Shown one piece after another: positions 22,010 through 33,689 of a DNA stretch of 64,000 nt. The position numbers were made by a program, and so were the translations under genes. The notes under the pieces were generated by a model. The model ran no database searches and was not told where the DNA came from. It saw only the letters and a list, made by a program, of their open reading frames with translations. The stretch is from Macrolepiota albuminosa (taxonomy: Eukaryota > Basidiomycota > Agaricomycetes > Agaricales > Agaricaceae): positions 694,757 through 758,756 of the forward strand of contig JAMWFC010000088.1 in NCBI GenBank assembly GCA_027475525.1, read 5' to 3'. Numbering within the stretch: position 1 is the first letter of the stretch; each line of letters opens with the position of its first letter.

Positions 22010-22960
22010 TCTGAGATCTAGAATAGATCGAGGTTTTTCTGTGCAGCAGACTATGTGTGGGAAAAATGTCTTCAATTTTTGCCGTCATGTGATTTTAGAA
22101 TAGATCGAGGTTTTTCTGTGCAGCAGACTATGTGTGGGAAAAATGTCTTCAATTTTTGCCGTCATGTGATTTTGATTATTGTTGTTGATTTTTGTTCTGA
22201 GGCTGAGGTAGGTGTGTGGGAAAAATGTCTTTGATTTTTGCCGTCATGTGATTTTGATTATTGTTGTTGATTTTTGTTCTGAGGCTGAGGTAGGTGTGTG
22301 GGAAAAATGTCTTCGATTTTTGCTGTCATGTGATTCATTGAACTGTCAGATGCTTGTGCAAAAAATGTCTTCAATTTTTGCTGTCATGTGATTTATTGGA
22401 CTGCCACTTAGTAAGCAGTAGCCTGTGTCAGTGTATGAAAAATGTCTTCGATTTTTGCTGTCATGTAATTTACTGGACTGCCAAATGCTTGTGCGAAAAA
22501 TGTCTTTGATTTTTGCTGTCATGTGATTTATTGGCTGCCAGATGCTTGCGTAAGCAATAGTAGATCCAGACACTTAGTAAGCAGTAGCCTGTGTTAGTGT
22601 GCAAAAAATGTCTTCAATTTTTGCCATCATGTGATTCATTGAATTGCCAGATACTTGTGTAAGCAATAGTAGATCCAGACACTTAGTAAGCAGTAGCCTG
22701 TGTCAGTATGCGAAAAATGTCTTCAATTTTTGCTGTCATGTGATTCATTGGACTGCCAGATGCTTGTATAAGCAATAGTATGTCCAAACACTTAGTAAGC
22801 AATAGCCTGTGTTAGTGTGTGAATATTGTCTTCAATTTTTGCTTTCATATGAATAGCCTATGTCAGTGTGCAAAAAATGTCTTCAATTTTTGTTGTCATG
22901 TGATTTATTAGGCTATTTGTTTATCTAAATTGTGTAAGCAGCATCCTCTGTGCAGATGCT
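22010..22960 (+). repeat. Minisatellite array 1, GTCATGTGA-containing units of about 75-110 bp
   Basis: About ten diverged units share GGGAAAAATGTCTTCGATTT and then TTGCTGTCATGTGATTTATT, with variable spacers containing AGATGCTTGTGTAAGCA and AAGCAGTAGCCTGTGTCAG. The same array type recurs at 56851-57600 and, with a different spacer, at 25445-26640. Confidence 0.85.
22019..22172. repeat. 77-bp two-copy tandem duplication (array 1 start)
   Basis: The copies start at 22019 and 22096. The other two arrays of this family show this 5' segment only once. Confidence 0.85.
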
Positions 22961-23114
22961 TATATAAGCAGTAGACTATATCAGTATAAAAAGGCCCTGA
23001 GAAGCTTTCAAGAAACCTTGTTTAGAAATTTCCCATATATATAAGCAGTAGACTATATCAGTATAAAAAGGCCCTGAGAAGCTTCCAAGAAACATTGTTT
23101 AGAAATTTCCCATA
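22961..23114. repeat. 77-bp two-copy tandem duplication with two mismatches
   Basis: The copies start at 22961 and 23038 and differ at about two positions, as two alleles would. Confidence 0.8.
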
Positions 23115-23262
23115 TCTTGGCCTCAAATCCACAATAACAGACAATTCATGCAAAACATATATCTTAAAAAGGAAATTCTCTTTTTTTTCCTTTTTTTTTC
23201 TGTTTGCACAACATTGGCACCAATATCACACAACTGAGCTATAGCTAGCATATCTCTAATTA

Positions 23263-23416
23263 CTAGATAGCTTACCACCTGGATCAGAACAGGTGCCTTG
23301 ACAAGAATAGGTTTCAATTTTACATCATTGCCAACAAGGCTAGATAGCTTACCACCTGGATCAGAACAGGTGCCTTGACAAGAATAGGTTTCAATTTTAC
23401 ATCATTGCCAACAAGG
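23263..23416. repeat. 77-bp two-copy tandem duplication
   Basis: The copies start at 23263 and 23340 (CTAGATAGCTTACCACCTGG). Confidence 0.85.
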
Positions 23417-23929
23417 ACATGCAAGGTTAAAGATGATGTTGTCAATGTGGGCATGCATATGAAGATGGAACTTCTTTCCGTTGATACTACATGTGAACTC
23501 AGGCCTGGTGGTGTCTGTATCCTTATCACTTTCTTCATCAGAATTGGTGGATCCAGCATTATGAAAAAACATATAAATATTAGTAAGAGGATGATTATTA
23601 TGTCTCACCACCCTGAGAGGAAGATAGACACGAAGTGACAACCAGGATAGGCTCTCCAGTGTTGTTGAGCTATCAACAGAGCCATACCTCAAACTCTCAC
23701 CCTTTTTATATATGTCAAGAACTTGTCTGATATAGGTATGCCATTCTGTCTGCATGATAATGTATGATCCACATAGCAGTGGATGGACAGCAGTCACATT
23801 TCTCTGGCTCAGATGTGGCAGTGCATCAGAGAGGGGGGCGAGATACTCTGCAAGACTTGATTTCAATATTGCAAATGTGCCGCCTTCCTCACACCCTATG
23901 CAAGAGAGCTTCCCATGTTTTTGCCTCAT
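23402..23929 (-). CDS. Hypothetical ORF carried inside Helentron-like element 1
   Basis: This is an open frame of 175 codons from ATG at 23929. It has no domain I recognise. The C-terminal third contains a Thr/Asp/Glu-rich acidic patch (NSDEESDKDTDTTRPEF), then CSINGKKFHLHMHAHID with several His residues and ends CPCWQ. It could be a fragment of a captured gene. The only supports are its length and its position inside a mobile element that may capture DNA. Confidence 0.3.
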   Translation of the reverse strand: MRQKHGKLSCIGCEEGGTFAILKSSLAEYLAPLSDALPHLSQRNVTAVHPLLCGSYIIMQTEWHTYIRQVLDIYKKGESLRYGSVDSSTTLESLSWLSLRVYLPLRVVRHNNHPLTNIYMFFHNAGSTNSDEESDKDTDTTRPEFTCSINGKKFHLHMHAHIDNIIFNLACPCWQ

Positions 23930-24286
23930 CAGGCATACTGAAAATTACTGAGGTGAGGATTATTGGAGCAATGATGCAATTTTTTGTGCTATTACACATG
24001 TAACAAGTTGATACATAAATCAGATTGCCTTGAATGCTCAGAATTTTGTTGTCAAAATCTCAAAAATTTCATCCAGCAGGGCCTCAAATCCACAATATTA
24101 TGGACAAAGTTTGCATGATCAGAGGCCTCAAATCCGCAAAGTTGGGACTTACATTTGGTCAAAATTTTGCCTCAAATCCACTATTTTGTGGACAAGATTT
24201 CTCAGGAGCTTCCCAGGGCCTGTATAAAACAATGTCAACAAATAGATCTCGGACATGCCGTGCTAGCAACGGCCCATACAAGCAAG

Positions 24287-25444
24287 TTTGGACAGTCGGC
24301 CAACCGAAGATGTCTAGTGCGTGTGCCCGTGTAGATACAAAAGGAATGTCAGAGTGGCTCAAAACCTGTCCAACTACACTGATTGAGTCTGGTCTATTGT
24401 ATCAAGGTCTTCGATGGACCAGGATGGCAATGTATAAAGGAGAGATGAGGAGCAATGCAGGAAGCAGGAAGTAGGAAGTCAAACATTGAATAGAGAAGTT
24501 CGCAAAAGGTTTCGAGTTAGCCTTGGGTAGGACAATCATGGTCTAGTGAAAATTTGCAGGTTCGCTTAGAACGACGGTGGAATATGAAGCCAACATACCA
24601 AGTACTACTTAACTGACATCAATGATCATTCCCTTTCCACACCAGGATCAAAGTCCAACTGGCAGTTTCCTCAGGTTGTTCAATACTGGGTAGTCATCGC
24701 GGAAATGAATTAGCAAGTGACACTGGAAGAGTGGGTGAATGAAGGCGAGAATGTTGAATAAGTGACTGGAAAACAAAGACTTTTTGTTTGCCGGATCAAC
24801 ACAGTTGCAATTGGTCGCTCATCGAAGGCTAGACGGACAACAGAATCGAAACGAGATAACACTTCTATCAGAATTCGGAGACGGCTTGCCATTGCTCAGG
24901 TTTCTCCAGATAAAACTCTTTACGATCCCGTCCTGTATGCCCATCTCTATACCACCGGTCCTCATACAATACCCACATAACGCCCCCATTTCTCTGGCCT
25001 CCAGTCAGCCATAGCGAGACGAGGCTGGATGCTGTACTGGTTGATAACCAGAAGATTTCTCAAATCAGTCTACTCAAGCGTTGAACAGGCTTACTTTTGT
25101 GCATGACTTATCGTTCGATCTATTGAGTGCCCAGTTCGGCGACCATGTCAATGCCGAACGCGCAGGTACGTCAATTTGAATGCAACGACAAAGGAATCCT
25201 ACGTCTCGTCTTCCCAACGACATACTAGCGATCAGTCAGGAAATCAAATGTAAGGGCGTCATTCTAACTGGAAACTCGAAAAACAGCCGAATGTGTCTGT
25301 GGTTTCCTGATAGCGCCCTGAAGGCGTAGACCAACTGGTTTTTTGTACAGTCTTTTCCCTAAGGGTGAGCTTCGCTGCAACCTTCAATGTAGGAGATAAA
25401 TAGTGAGTACAGGGCAAGCTTGTCTGTATCCTGATATAAATCAG
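24287..25444. other. No convincing gene
   Basis: Only short frames without motifs are seen. The stretch separates two elements of the same Helentron-like family. Confidence 0.4.
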
Positions 25445-26640
25445 TTCCGAGATCTAGAATAGATCAAGGTTTTTCTGTGCAGCAGACTATGTGTGGGAAA
25501 AATGTCTTCAATTTTTGCTGTCATGTGACTTTGTTTGTTCTCGTTGCCATTACTTCCTTCAGGTAAGCGTGAGAATAATGTCTTCGATTTTTAACGTCAT
25601 GTGATACTACCGTTTGTCTGTACGGTTACTTAGTCAGCATAGACTATGTACACGTGGAAGTAATGTCTTCACTTTTTAACGTCATGTGACATACTATATG
25701 TATGTACGGTTACAGAGATGCGTGGGAATAATGTCTTTGATTTTTAACATCATGTGATACTACTGTACGTCTGTACGGTTACAGAGATGCGTGGGAATAA
25801 TGTCTTCACTTTTTCACGTCATGTGATACTACCGTACGTCTGTACGGTTACAGAGATGCATGGGAATAATGTCTTCGATTTTTAACGTCATGTGATACTA
25901 CCGTTCGCTGTATGGTTACAGATATGCATGGGAATAATGTCTTCACTTTTTAATGTCATGTGATACTACCGTTCGCTGTATGGTTACAGAGATGCGTGGG
26001 AATAATGTCTTCACTTTTTAACGTCATGTGATACTACCATACATCTGTACGGTTACAGAGATGCGTGGGAATAATGTCTTTGATTTTTAACGTCATGTGA
26101 TACTACCGTTTGCTGTACGGTTACTTAGTCAGCAGTAGACTATGTACGCGTGGGAGTAATGTCTTCACTTTTTAACATCATGTGACATACTTACTATACG
26201 TATGTACGGTTACAGAGATGCGTGGGAATAATGTCTTCGATTTTTAATGTCATGTGATACTACCGTTCGCTGTACGGTTACAGAGATGCATGGGAATAAT
26301 GTCTTCACTTTTTAATGTCATGTGATACTACCATACGTCTGTACGGTTACAGAGATGTGTGGGAATAATGTCTTCGATTTTTAATGTCATGTGATACTAC
26401 TGTTTGTCTGTACGGTTACTTAGTCATCAGTAGACTATGTACGTGTGTGAGTAATGTCTTCACTTTTTAATGTCATGTGATACTACCGTTCATCTGTATG
26501 GTTACTTAGTCAGCATTAGACTATGTACACGTGGGAGTAATGTCTTCACTTTTTAACGTCATGTGATACTAGTACGGTTACATATATGTGTGGGAATAGT
26601 GTCTTTCCTTTTTAACGTCATTTGTTCCGTAGCTTTACTA
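25445..26640 (+). repeat. Minisatellite array 2, units of about 68 bp with ACGTCATGTGATACTACC
   Basis: It begins like arrays 1 and 3 and then passes into more than a dozen units of about 68-69 bp: GGTTACAGAGATGCGTGGGA, ATAATGTCTTCACTTTTTAA, then CGTCATGTGATACTACCGT. Each unit keeps TCATGTGA and often ACGTCATGTGA. It retains far more CpG than arrays 1 and 3, so it is younger or less methylated. Confidence 0.85.
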
Positions 26641-28066
26641 TGTTAATATTTGATATCTGCATACGCCAGAATGTAGCCACTGTTGGGTCTGTTTTAACAC
26701 ATTATCTACACCCACTCGGTCTGTAATGTTCCAATTTTACTTGGCTGACGTTCTTTCCTTGCCAGATGTATTGGATGTCCAGTCGACCCATAGATGCAGC
26801 GGTCTCTGAAAAATAGGACTATTTCGATGACTAATTGTAAGTCTTTCTATGTTCTGCCTGGTACAGGCACGACAGGACACAATATTAGATCGCAAATAAT
26901 AGCTGCCATGTGAAAATCATATATCGGAGCAGACACATGCATTATGACTTATTTCCTTGGCTGCCTTCTGTGGAGAGCGATCCCTGAATACCAGTGCTGA
27001 TATACCCCCCGAAAGATTCAGCATATCACCACTATCTAATGAACACCTATTGTCACTTGAGAGGTCTGTTATCCAGTGCAATAGATATATGACAACAACT
27101 CATTGATTTACTAGATCATGGCAATTACTGATTTCGACAGTCTACCATGTGACAAGCCGTCATTACGACTGATTATTAATGCGCCACAGCTTAACATGGA
27201 GCAACAGCGGGCTATGCTCAAAGTTAAATATTCTTATTCAGACTCTTCCGACAGTGATTCGGATTCCCCTACTACTTACTTCAGACTCTACTCCGAATCG
27301 TATGCGGTTTCTCATGGTCGTTCACCGTCGCTGTTTCTATATCCCTTATTTATGTGTTCGTGACGAATACAGGTCGCCACCACCGTATCATTGACATCAT
27401 GATTCCAAGTATCTCCTTGCCTAAGCAGAGGTATTTATATGCTTTGTTTCTCAAAACCAAGGCGCGTACTACTCGATTTGATGTCTTCTCCAGTCCGAGC
27501 TTCTCTACGTCGTCCCACTATTTTTTCCTTTATGTCTTTATCCGCTCCCTCGTGTGCCCCTTGGTGGTGCTCCTCCCTCTAAGTATGATGACAGAGATGA
27601 CTCGGCACGCTATGACCCTTACCAGCGAGACTTTCGCTGTTTAAGCGGCCGTTGTGCGTCAACGAGCCATAATCTAGAGTGCTCCTGGGATGCTCGTATA
27701 ATGATGTTATGGACTTCAGCATTTTATACTTCAAGTTTCTGATTGTGATAACGTAGGCTTGTTAAATACAATTGATTATTAGAATGACCAAGTCATCTGA
27801 TCACTTATAACGTCCGCAATGAAACATTGTCGGTATCACACCGTCCTGATGTATAGCCCGTTAGTCCAATGTAGTACACTATCTACATATATAGTACACT
27901 ATCTACATCTGTAGTACACTATATACAACGTTCAACCTTAGTCCAATGTAGTACACTATCTACATATATAGTACACTATCTACATCTGTAGTACACTATA
28001 TACAACGTTCAACTATATACAGTACGACATATACAATGAACAACATTTAGGATTTCGAGCAAGAAA
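26641..28066. other. Mostly non-coding; one weak ORF and a short tandem repeat
   Basis: An ATG-initiated 81-codon frame at 27118-27363, containing SDSSDSDSDSP, could be the start of a small multi-exon gene. Downstream stretches such as RVPLGGAPPSKYDDRDD (about 27550-27600) are open, but no exon structure is convincing. Short repeats of TAGTACACTATCTACAT occupy 27875-28015. Confidence 0.35.
27861..28014. repeat. 77-bp two-copy tandem duplication over a short repeat
   Basis: The copies start at 27861 and 27938. Internally each has shorter TAGTACACTATCTACAT units. Confidence 0.8.
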
Positions 28067-30197
28067 TTATGACAGGGGCCTCCTCCCAACCTCATCTTCC
28101 TCCGCTGTCTCTCCCGTGGTCATCATCGCTGCTGCTTCCGCTTCAACCATCGCCGCTTCAACCATTGCCGCTGTTGCCACTGCCCCTCTGCCCGTCATTG
28201 CTGCTATCACTGCGGCTTCACCCGCCTCCGCTGTTGTCATTTCTTCTTCTAAAGTTGATACCAACATCGTGATTATTTCATTCCGTGTTGGCATGGGCTG
28301 GCCAGCGTCCGCTGCCACTTCCATCCAAGTTCCCGGTGTCACTGCATTCCTGCGTCGGTGCGCTGCTAACAGACCTCCCAACTGATCGATTCCTTGCGTA
28401 ATCTCTGGTGGGATCTGCTGGGGCAGCCCTTGCTGAATGAGGGCAAACGCCGAGGAACTACCATCCAATAACAGTCGGTACTCGCGCATCAATCCTGGGC
28501 ATTAAGATGTATCAGGTATATGGTATGGGACATAGGGTCACTTACGCATAACATTTTCATGGGACGATGCCAATGCGTTCAACAGCCAGTTCCTCCTCCT
28601 TAAAATACGTGGCTGTGCCGCCTCCACTTGCTGTATCACCTGTCGTACCTCCTCTATCTCCGACGCCCCAGGTGCCGCATTGTCCGACCCTCAATTCTCA
28701 ATATTATCTACTCGTGCTCGCAAACCAGCCAACTCGTCTTCCATAGCCACGCGTGCCACTAAAGCGGCATCCCTGTCTCCAAATGCTCTGTCCCTGTCAC
28801 AAATAGCCGCATTCCTCTCTTCCCGCATGGCCTCCCGAGCGCGTCGTTCCCGCTGAAGATCCTCTCGCGTGTGGTGCAGCTGTAATGTTACCCGGTACCC
28901 ATTTGCCATGGCCTCTTGCAACTGCTGGCGCGTTTCCTCATCAATAGACGATTGGGCAGGTATCGGGGGGATTTCACAGATATCCGACATGTCCAAGCTT
29001 GGGGACCTCCGTGCACGCTTGTACCCTATTATCTCCACCGACTCGGTCAAAGCTCGGCGCTTCCCTTTGTCCTGTTGCGGAGACAATGCTTCCACCCTTC
29101 CTCCTTGCGACGAACCCTCAGTCTGCGCCTCAACCGACCCCACATCCTTCAATGAACCCTCATGCCATGCTCCACTTGACTCCTCGCCCTTTGACCTGGG
29201 CACATTACCTGCACTCAATGACTTTGTATTCACGTGTCCGCGCGTGCGATTAAATAAGATCAAACCCGAATTCCTTGCCTCCCTGAAGTACGGCTCCGGC
29301 GATGCTCTGCGCTTCCCCTTATCATGCCGATCTGTCGGCGCTTCCTCCGTCAACGCAGGTGATGCTCTGCACTTCCCCTTATCCTGCTGTGTAGTCGACG
29401 CCTTCGCCTTCCTTCCTCTCGATGAACTCCCAGCCTGTGCCCCACCCGACTCCTCGGCCCTCGATCTGGATGCACTAGCCAACTGGCTCAGCACCCAGGT
29501 CATGTCCCACCCCTGTTCTTTGCTCATGCAAGTTGCCTTCCATGCCTGAGCCACGGAGCAGCGCTTGTGCTGGGCTCGACAGGAAACACACACTGAATTA
29601 TCCCTGTGAGATTTTGCCACTGGTGCCTCGAATTCGCATGGTTCACCTCGATGTGAGCATAACGAGCACTGGTGATGGTTAGGACGCGCGACCGGGCCAG
29701 GAGAACACTCACAGGACTCTTGTTCTGACACCACTTGAGGGTGGGAGGGCCACGGTGCCGGTTTTGGGCCACGGCAAATTGCTCCAGTGTCACATCGGCT
29801 TGAGGGATCCGCTTCATTGCTGGGACTCGCCGTACCTGACCGTGCCCAAGAACAGGCTGTTCAGTACGCGTTGACGAGCTCGCAGCAGGTGCTGATTGGA
29901 CTGAGCTGCTCGGACCAGCTGTCTGCGTGCTCCTCTCTGGTGCCAATGGGTCGGATGTCAGGGTCGAAGAACTTGCACCCATATTTCGGGCTGCCATCTC
30001 TGGGTGGGCGTGCCGGGTAAGTACGCAGACATGCCAGGAAACTACTTACGTTGCTGGAAAAGGGCTGCTATTCGCCGCTTGTCCCGATGGCGCTCGTATA
30101 TTTCTCGGCACTCCTCGTAGCGTATCCATGAAGCAGTAGAGTTATCACCAGGCGGGGGTGGTGTAGGCGAACGGTTAGGGGTAGAGTGGCGCGACAT
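28067..30197 (-). pseudogene. Basidiomycete Cys-cluster/coiled-coil protein gene
   Basis: A three-exon gene on the minus strand: exon 1 30197-30050 (ATG, MSRHSTPNRSPTPPPPGD), intron 30000-30049, exon 2 29999-28546, intron 28495-28545, exon 3 28494-28067. The middle has two Cys clusters (HQCSLCSHRGEPCEF and SVCVSCRAQHKRCS) resembling a fungal zinc-cluster module. Lys/Arg-rich repeats of QDKGKRRASP follow, then a coiled coil (LQRERRAREAMREERN) and a conserved tail with LDGSSSAFALIQQGLPQQIP. I know this as a recurrent uncharacterised Agaricomycete family, and DNA binding is only suggested. The frame changes near 29725 and has a TGA near 28690, so it is probably broken. Confidence 0.6.
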
Positions 30198-30289
30198 AGT
30201 CAAAGAAGGATGGATGGTCGAAATGTTTTTCTTATCTACCCTTTTGTTATGATGGCATCAAGATTCTACTTCTATTACCGCTATGAATG

Positions 30290-30443
30290 CATAGCCACCG
30301 CCACATCGCTTAGATGAATAAATAAAAATAAACCCCGAGTTTGTACGTAAGTAACGATAAGAGTGTCATAGCCACTGCCACATCACTTAGATGAATAAAT
30401 AAAAATAAACCCCGAGTTTGTACGTAAGTAACGATAAGAGTGT
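30290..30443. repeat. 77-bp two-copy tandem duplication with two mismatches
   Basis: The copies start at 30290 and 30367. The two differences are C/T and G/A at CpG. Confidence 0.8.
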
Positions 30444-30764
30444 TGTGTCCATACAGATAGTTTTGAATTCTCTGCAAAGTTCATGTATTTTTAACTAAAC
30501 TTTTCAAGTGCGTTTTTGTCATTTATTGTTTCATGTGTTGTAAATGTCATATGCACTGCTTATACAAGATAAAGGTCATAAAAAAATGAACATAAAGGAT
30601 GGATGGGAATGTCATTACTCACTTAGACTCCTTGCCGGTTGCGTAAGACCTACGCAGTGTGTTGTTTCCAAAGCCTCAAATGGTACAATAGATCACCAAT
30701 CACATACAGGGTCGATCCTAAGATGCTTGGCATATCCCCATGGAATGTGATCGCCGAATAGACT

Positions 30765-30785
30765 GCCGATCATCGGATGATCGGC
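30765..30785. repeat. Perfect 21-bp palindrome
   Basis: GCCGATCATC, a central G, then GATGATCGGC. A related but imperfect version, GCCGATTATCGGC, lies about 60 bp downstream in a diverged repeat of the surrounding sequence. Confidence 0.7.
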
Positions 30786-30917
30786 ATCAGCGGATCCACA
30801 TGGAACGTGATCACCAAATAGACTGCCGATTATCGGCAAGCATGACTTTGGTTTCACTATCCTCAACGACAAGACACGGCCGCCTTGAACCATATTTTGG
30901 GTACAGGTGCCCTGGGA

Positions 30918-31071
30918 TCAACACAGGTAATATATAATACATCCAATGCCGATTTTGATGCTGATTATGATTGGTTAGAGCATAACTATATTTTTCAACA
31001 CAGGTAATATATAATACATCCAATGCCGATTTTGATGCTGATTATGATTGGTTAGAGCATAACTATATTTT
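30918..31071. repeat. 77-bp two-copy tandem duplication
   Basis: The copies start at 30918 and 30995 (TCAACACAGGTAATATATAA). Confidence 0.85.
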
Positions 31072-31414
31072 GTCTGAATGAGGGGGAGGGGATGGGGGGG
31101 GGGAGGAGAGAGAGAGAGAGATAGAGGGTTAATACAAATATCCGGTGAGTCATAATATTGTATTATAATACCATTATTCATTTACCGACGCATCTTAAGT
31201 CAGCGTTGTGGCTTGCCGGCTACATAAAATTGAAAGGGCATCTTAGGGTTTGTATGTATCATCACACCTGTGTGTAATGGCATTTCTTCGTGAGTATGTT
31301 GTTGCTGTCTGAAACCAGTACATTGTTTTGGTCCCAGGTATGCAGCCACCCGAGTGAAGAGGCACATAGGACGTCGGCAGGACGTCGGCCTCCTCAGAAG
31401 TATTCACTTGTTCA

Positions 31415-31445
<31 letters not shown>

Positions 31446-32638
31446 ATATAGGATCTATTTGTCGTTGTTGCTGTGTACCATTCGAATATGCGGTCGTTGC
31501 ACAGCCACTATAATCATGAACATATATTTATATTATATATTTAAATATTTATTGTCTATATAGTAATAGCGTGTAATTTTATGCATATAGTGGCTGTGTA
31601 TCAATCGTATATTCGACTGATATACAGCCACCAGGGGTTGTGTCCAACAATCGCTTGCTGGCTTAGTCGCATCCTAACAGGCCCTTTCTATCATAATAGC
31701 CTTATCCTTCAAACTATTCCTTTATGTAAATAGTGGATTTCGCTCGTGGTGGTGGCAAGCTTTCTTCACTGGATTTTTGATGCTACTCCAATTGCACCCT
31801 TTTAGTTATGCCTATACTGTTCAGCTGTGGGTCTACCGAGGTGTTTCCTACCCGATATGCCCTTAGCTACCGTGTAGCAGAAGTAGATAGCATTGTAGAC
31901 GTACGGCTGTATTTAATTATTTATTCCAATCATGGTATTATGGCTGTGCATTGTTCGAGTATACTATTGCTGTACAGCCATGAGTTCCGTGATTGCTACA
32001 TGTATTCCGTATTATTACATTCTTTCGAGTGCGAAACAATCTAATTGAATCTAAAATGTGTAATATTGCTTTTACCTTCACGTATCATTTGAGGTGATAT
32101 AACTATTTATCCGTCGATGTCGTATTTAATCTTTCTTGGTCTGCGGTTTATAAAGGTATTGTACTTAGATAATTCATTGATCATGCATTAAGGGAGAAAA
32201 ATAATAATAATAATAATATATACATATAATTCCCTTTGATAGGTATTGCCAAACCATTTGTCCATACGGTCGATTATATAATTGATGTATTATTTTGATG
32301 CAATGACACTTATTACGACATGTTGTTTTGATGATGACACTTAGTTATTACTGTATTAACTGGGAAAAATACAAAAAACAAACAAACAAACAAACAACAT
32401 AACATGATGTGGGCGGTAGTATATTGTATGTTAGCACTATTTACGGTGGTATATGTGGTGCTCGGTACTTGGCTTAATATAGAAAGGCAATGAGGGAACG
32501 GCGATGAGAGCTTGCGGAACAATTCAGCAGGGACGACCGATTGACCAGATGTGAGAAATAGGATAACTCGGTGAAAATATAACGGACCGCGTTGGGTAAA
32601 AATGTCTCAAGAGGTAGTATCAAAGCCATCGTAAGATA

Positions 32639-33657
32639 TCAGTCGTCAATGTTCATGTAATTCAACATTTGTTGCTCGAAATTGCCGGTACTGACCGCCT
32701 TGCCGGCCCTCTGTTGGGGTTCTCCGTCGTCTTCATACGTTTGGAGCTTCCTTTTCACCGGCTCGTAGTCTTTGCATTTGAGCGGTTGCCCCTTCCTCTT
32801 CTTGGTAATTGTCAGAGTGAGAAGAATACATTTATTGTTTATATGGCCGCTCACTAGTGCAAATGTTTCGTCCAGCAGCGTTATCGATCTCAAAACTGTT
32901 AACATCTTGTACTTCCCTCCCCTCAATGGAACGACTGCAAAGGATACCTGCGCTGCGACTATATCGCCGATTCGGAAGGTCTGCGGTTTGATCCTCTTGA
33001 ACCTTTGATTTGTGTGAGCATCTATGTTTTATGGTCGTTGTCCATATATTCTTATGTTTTATCTCCTTCCAGTGTTATCCTTGCTTGCGCATACTCAACT
33101 ACATTGTCTGATGTTCTCTTGAATCCCCTTCATGCAATTTTTTCGAGCAATCTGTTGGGGTCAGTATCCTTTTCGAACGGAATGTGAACTTCTCGTTTGT
33201 CTGAGTCCTTTGCAGGTGTAAACACCCTATTGTTTGCATACAATATCTTGTTTCCTTCGTCTGACATTTCTTCTGACCATTCTTCCAGTTTGCCCTCTTT
33301 GAACTCCCGGTCAAATGCTTTGTATACTGTTTTTGCAGCAGCCATGGCGTTGTCAAACTGCTGCGTGCCAAGCCTGTCCAGTTTTATTGACTGTTTGAGG
33401 TATTTACACTTCCGATTGAATTCACTACATCCCTATCAGCCATCTTCAATATGTGTAGCATCATTGAACACTCACTTTATAGATCCTCCTATCTTAAATG
33501 GGGGCAGATCTATGTCTGCTATTGCACCGTACACCGTGTATATTGCTTCCTCGTTTGTCACCTTGCCGTCCTGGTCTGCTAGTAGGATTCTCCATATTTT
33601 TGGGCTTTCGTACTGCCGTACGACTACCGTGCTTTTCCATTCTGGGTTCTTCACAAG
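32639..33657 (-). pseudogene. Agaricomycete 'FRIGDIV' family protein, possible OB-fold
   Basis: Minus-strand exons read in order. 33657-33476 has EWKSTVVVRQYESPKIWRIL; an intron at 33425-33475 follows. 33424 to about 33070 has FDNAMAAAKTVYKAFDREF and DTDPNRLLEKI. After an intron whose donor I cannot find (a G-to-A change is possible), an exon encodes RFKRIKPQTFRIGDIVAAQ and LRGGKYKMLTVLRSITLLD. A likely intron at about 32859-32805 precedes the C-terminus, which is rich in Lys and acidic residues and ends at 32639. I recognise it as a family expanded in Agaricomycetes with no known function. The FRIGDIV...KMxxVLRSIxLLD block resembles the strand pattern of an OB-fold, but that is a guess. The 5' start is not found. 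Confidence 0.55.
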
Positions 33658-33689
33658 ACATTAACTCTATGTGTGGACGCAATACATAT

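Larger units (their letters stand above)
22010..24286 (+). mobile_element. Non-autonomous Helentron-like element 1, complete
   Basis: The 5' end TTCTGAGATCTAGAATAGATC is preceded by T. The 3' end has TAGATCTCGGACA, a GCCGTGCTAGCAACGGC hairpin and terminal ACAAGCAAG, followed by T. TCYGAGATCTA at the 5' end is inverted as TAGATCTCRGA near the 3' end. Subterminal inverted repeats, a 3' hairpin, an internal minisatellite and insertion between two T's are the published features of Helentron-associated elements (HINEs). It has no transposition gene. About 1.3 kb between minisatellite and 3' end (22960-24240) is CpG-poor sequence with one longer open frame. Confidence 0.7.
30198..32638. other. No convincing gene; small repeats only
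   Basis: This stretch contains two 77-bp duplications (30290 and 30918), a 21-bp palindrome at 30765-30785, a G/A-rich tract at 31081-31125 and an AAAT tandem near 31415-31447. No coding region is supported. Confidence 0.5.

Noticed and set aside
22161..22330. Repeat in array 1 with near-identical long units
   Set aside because: The period is 82 bp, so it is an ordinary minisatellite unit and not part of the 77-bp set.
22010..24286. Canonical Helitron ends (5' TC with host A, 3' CTRR)
   Set aside because: The flanks are T on both sides and the 3' end is CAAG, not CTRR; the Helentron model fits better.
25445..26640. CRISPR-like array
   Set aside because: The conserved part is long and variable, the spacers are themselves related, and the window is clearly eukaryotic; it is a minisatellite.
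31081..31125. G-rich purine tract as a regulatory G-quadruplex
   Set aside because: There is no neighbouring gene start and no regular G-run spacing; simple sequence is enough to explain it.
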